Part shown: piece by piece, positions 63,093 to 64,000 of the stretch | Position numbering within the stretch: position 1 is the first letter of the stretch | How the letters are laid out: each line of letters begins with the position of its first letter | Source: Candidatus Omnitrophota bacterium | Lineage (GTDB): Bacteria; Omnitrophota; Omnitrophia; Omnitrophales; JACROU01 | Direction: 5' to 3' | DNA length: 64,000 bases | NCBI GenBank assembly: GCA_029261035.1 | Contig: JAJDCD010000025.1 | Location: 124,001-188,000, forward strand | Position numbers and translations under genes: made by a program | Notes under the pieces: generated by a model | Seen by the model: the letters and a program-made list of their open reading frames with translations, nothing else | Told to the model about the DNA's origin: nothing | Database searches by the model: none

Positions 63093-64000
63093 CAATTCAT
63101 CTTCTCTCTCGTTTGAAGAAATACCCTTAACGCCTGATCAAAGGACGTTGTTGTTTCCAACATTTTATAAGTCACTTTCAATTTATGACATATTTGCTGA
63201 ATCTGATCTAAGTATTTTTTCATCTGCTCAACATATTCTTCTTTGAAATAATTAGGTTGCATCAAAATGCGATCTTTTGTTTCTAAATCTTCAAAAAACC
63301 CAAACTTTTCAAATGGAAATTTAAGCTCTTCTTCACTCAACACTTGAAACACAATTAGCTCGTTCTTCTTATGCATGAAATGTTTTAACGTTTGCTCTAT
63401 ATGTTCAGGGTTCGCTAATAAGTCTGAAAAAAGAATAATAAGACTTCTTTTCTTGATTCGATTAGCTACTAATTTTGCAGAATCATTAAAGTGAGACTTA
63501 CCACCTTCTTTTAAATGTTTAAACTCCTTTAGCAAACGACCCAATTGTTGATGAGAGGAGCTGGGATTAATTATTTTTCGAATCTTTCCGTCAAAAAGAA
63601 TAACTCCAACCATATCTCTTTGCTTTAACAACATGTAAGATAATGCCGCTGCAATATAAGAAGCATACTCTCTTTTACTCATGGCTATCTTATCGCCGGA
63701 ATAGCTCATAGACTTACTGATATCAATAACAATCCAAGCTTGAAGGTTTGTTTCTTCTTCAAACTGTTTTACAAAATAACGATCTGTCTTTCCAAACAAT
63801 TTCCAATCAACTAACTTTAAAGGATCTCCAGGGTAATAATCACGGTGCTTACTGTAGTCTAGTGAAACGGTATGACGCGGCCCTTTATGAAATCCCATAA
63901 AAAACCCGTCTATAATCAACCGAGCCAATAATTTATAATCAGAAATTGCAGAAATTACTTTAGGATCAAGAAATTTCTTACTTTCTTTAAAAGAAACCAC
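63092..64000 (-). CDS. DUF58 (vWA-like) protein, N-terminus at the window edge
   Basis: 302 residues visible. KHRDYYPGDPLKLVDWKLFGKTDRYFVKQFEEE is the DUF58 signature (parts: YYPGDPLKLVDW, YFVKQFEEE), and VIDISKSMSY is a vWA metal site. The first visible codon is GTG at 64000, so the true start may lie beyond the edge, though little of the family N-terminus is missing. DUF58 genes usually follow a MoxR AAA+ ATPase, expected just outside the window on the right. Confidence 0.85.
   Translation of the reverse strand: MVSFKESKKFLDPKVISAISDYKLLARLIIDGFFMGFHKGPRHTVSLDYSKHRDYYPGDPLKLVDWKLFGKTDRYFVKQFEEETNLQAWIVIDISKSMSYSGDKIAMSKREYASYIAAALSYMLLKQRDMVGVILFDGKIRKIINPSSSHQQLGRLLKEFKHLKEGGKSHFNDSAKLVANRIKKRSLIILFSDLLANPEHIEQTLKHFMHKKNELIVFQVLSEEELKFPFEKFGFFEDLETKDRILMQPNYFKEEYVEQMKKYLDQIQQICHKLKVTYKMLETTTSFDQALRVFLQTREKMN

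Noticed and set aside
1-64000. tRNA, rRNA, CRISPR array or prophage
   Set aside because: No cloverleaf, rRNA segment, repeat-spacer array or phage structural gene could be recognised on either strand.

Overview
The window is about 64 kb of an AT-rich bacterial chromosome. It fits a Gram-negative-type (diderm) bacterium of the Omnitrophota (former OP3) or a near relative. The reasons are a very large secreted multidomain protein of about 2,000 residues, a complex I gene set lacking the NADH module, an outer-membrane beta-barrel, Lys/Ala-rich histone-like proteins, and many short palindromic repeats between genes. The phylum is an inference from gene content. Almost all genes lie on the minus strand.

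Layout. 0-0.6 kb: a two-gene XRE/Fic pair (mobile mystery A/B type), with the Fic gene cut by the window edge. 0.8-8.7 kb: a giant secreted protein and an electron-transfer-flavoprotein:quinone oxidoreductase, separated by palindromic repeats. 9-13 kb: an aminotransferase, a SpoU methyltransferase, a small membrane protein, two lysine-rich histone-like genes and a very AT-rich spacer. 13-15.4 kb: an SOS cassette (lexA, a DUF6504-like gene, dinB) with a perfect LexA palindrome placed exactly between the -35 and -10 of lexA. 15.6-18 kb: a staphylococcal-nuclease-like protein, a GT21-like glycosyltransferase and a lipoprotein. 18-28 kb: nuoA-B-CD-H-I-J-K-L-M-N without nuoEFG. 28-34 kb: a flippase, a FIST protein, Nfu, MgtE and a CdaA-YbbR fusion. 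34.4-38.1 kb: a DHH phosphoesterase, a receiver-like/YvcK fusion and UDP-GlcNAc 2-epimerase. 38.2-47.4 kb: an exopolysaccharide operon matching Bacillus ydaJKLMN gene for gene, with an added outer-membrane TPR/barrel protein. 47.5-55 kb: a ClpX-like AAA+ protein, YjbQ, inositol-phosphate synthase, CYTH, AlkD-like, DoxX, HI0933-like, receiver and MauE-like genes. 55-64 kb: a DUF58/BatA-type vWA cluster with a strongly acidic, low-complexity exported protein.

Most unusual signal. Three intergenic copies (about 10.1, 16.1 and 34.3 kb) of a composite hairpin element share one layout and orientation: a variable hairpin, a hairpin with invariant loop GCTCGATGC, a G-poor linker, and a long hairpin whose internal loop is GAGTT opposite NTGTCTGA. 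The outer stem sequences differ between copies yet pair perfectly or nearly so, so the structure rather than the primary sequence is conserved. Each copy sits in a halo of a few hundred bases in which the plus strand is rich in A and C. This affects the third codon positions of flanking genes whichever strand they are coded on. I do not recognise the element, and it is the best candidate for something undescribed.

How parts work together. The exopolysaccharide operon carries its own likely c-di-GMP sensor, a degenerate GGDEF with an intact RxxD I-site. The nearby 2-epimerase would supply UDP-ManNAc. CdaA and the DHH protein suggest c-di-AMP turnover beside an Mg2+ channel. Complex I without NuoEFG must take electrons from a donor other than a standard NADH module, and an ETF:quinone oxidoreductase in the same window also feeds the quinone pool. 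No tRNA, rRNA, CRISPR array or transposase gene was seen.
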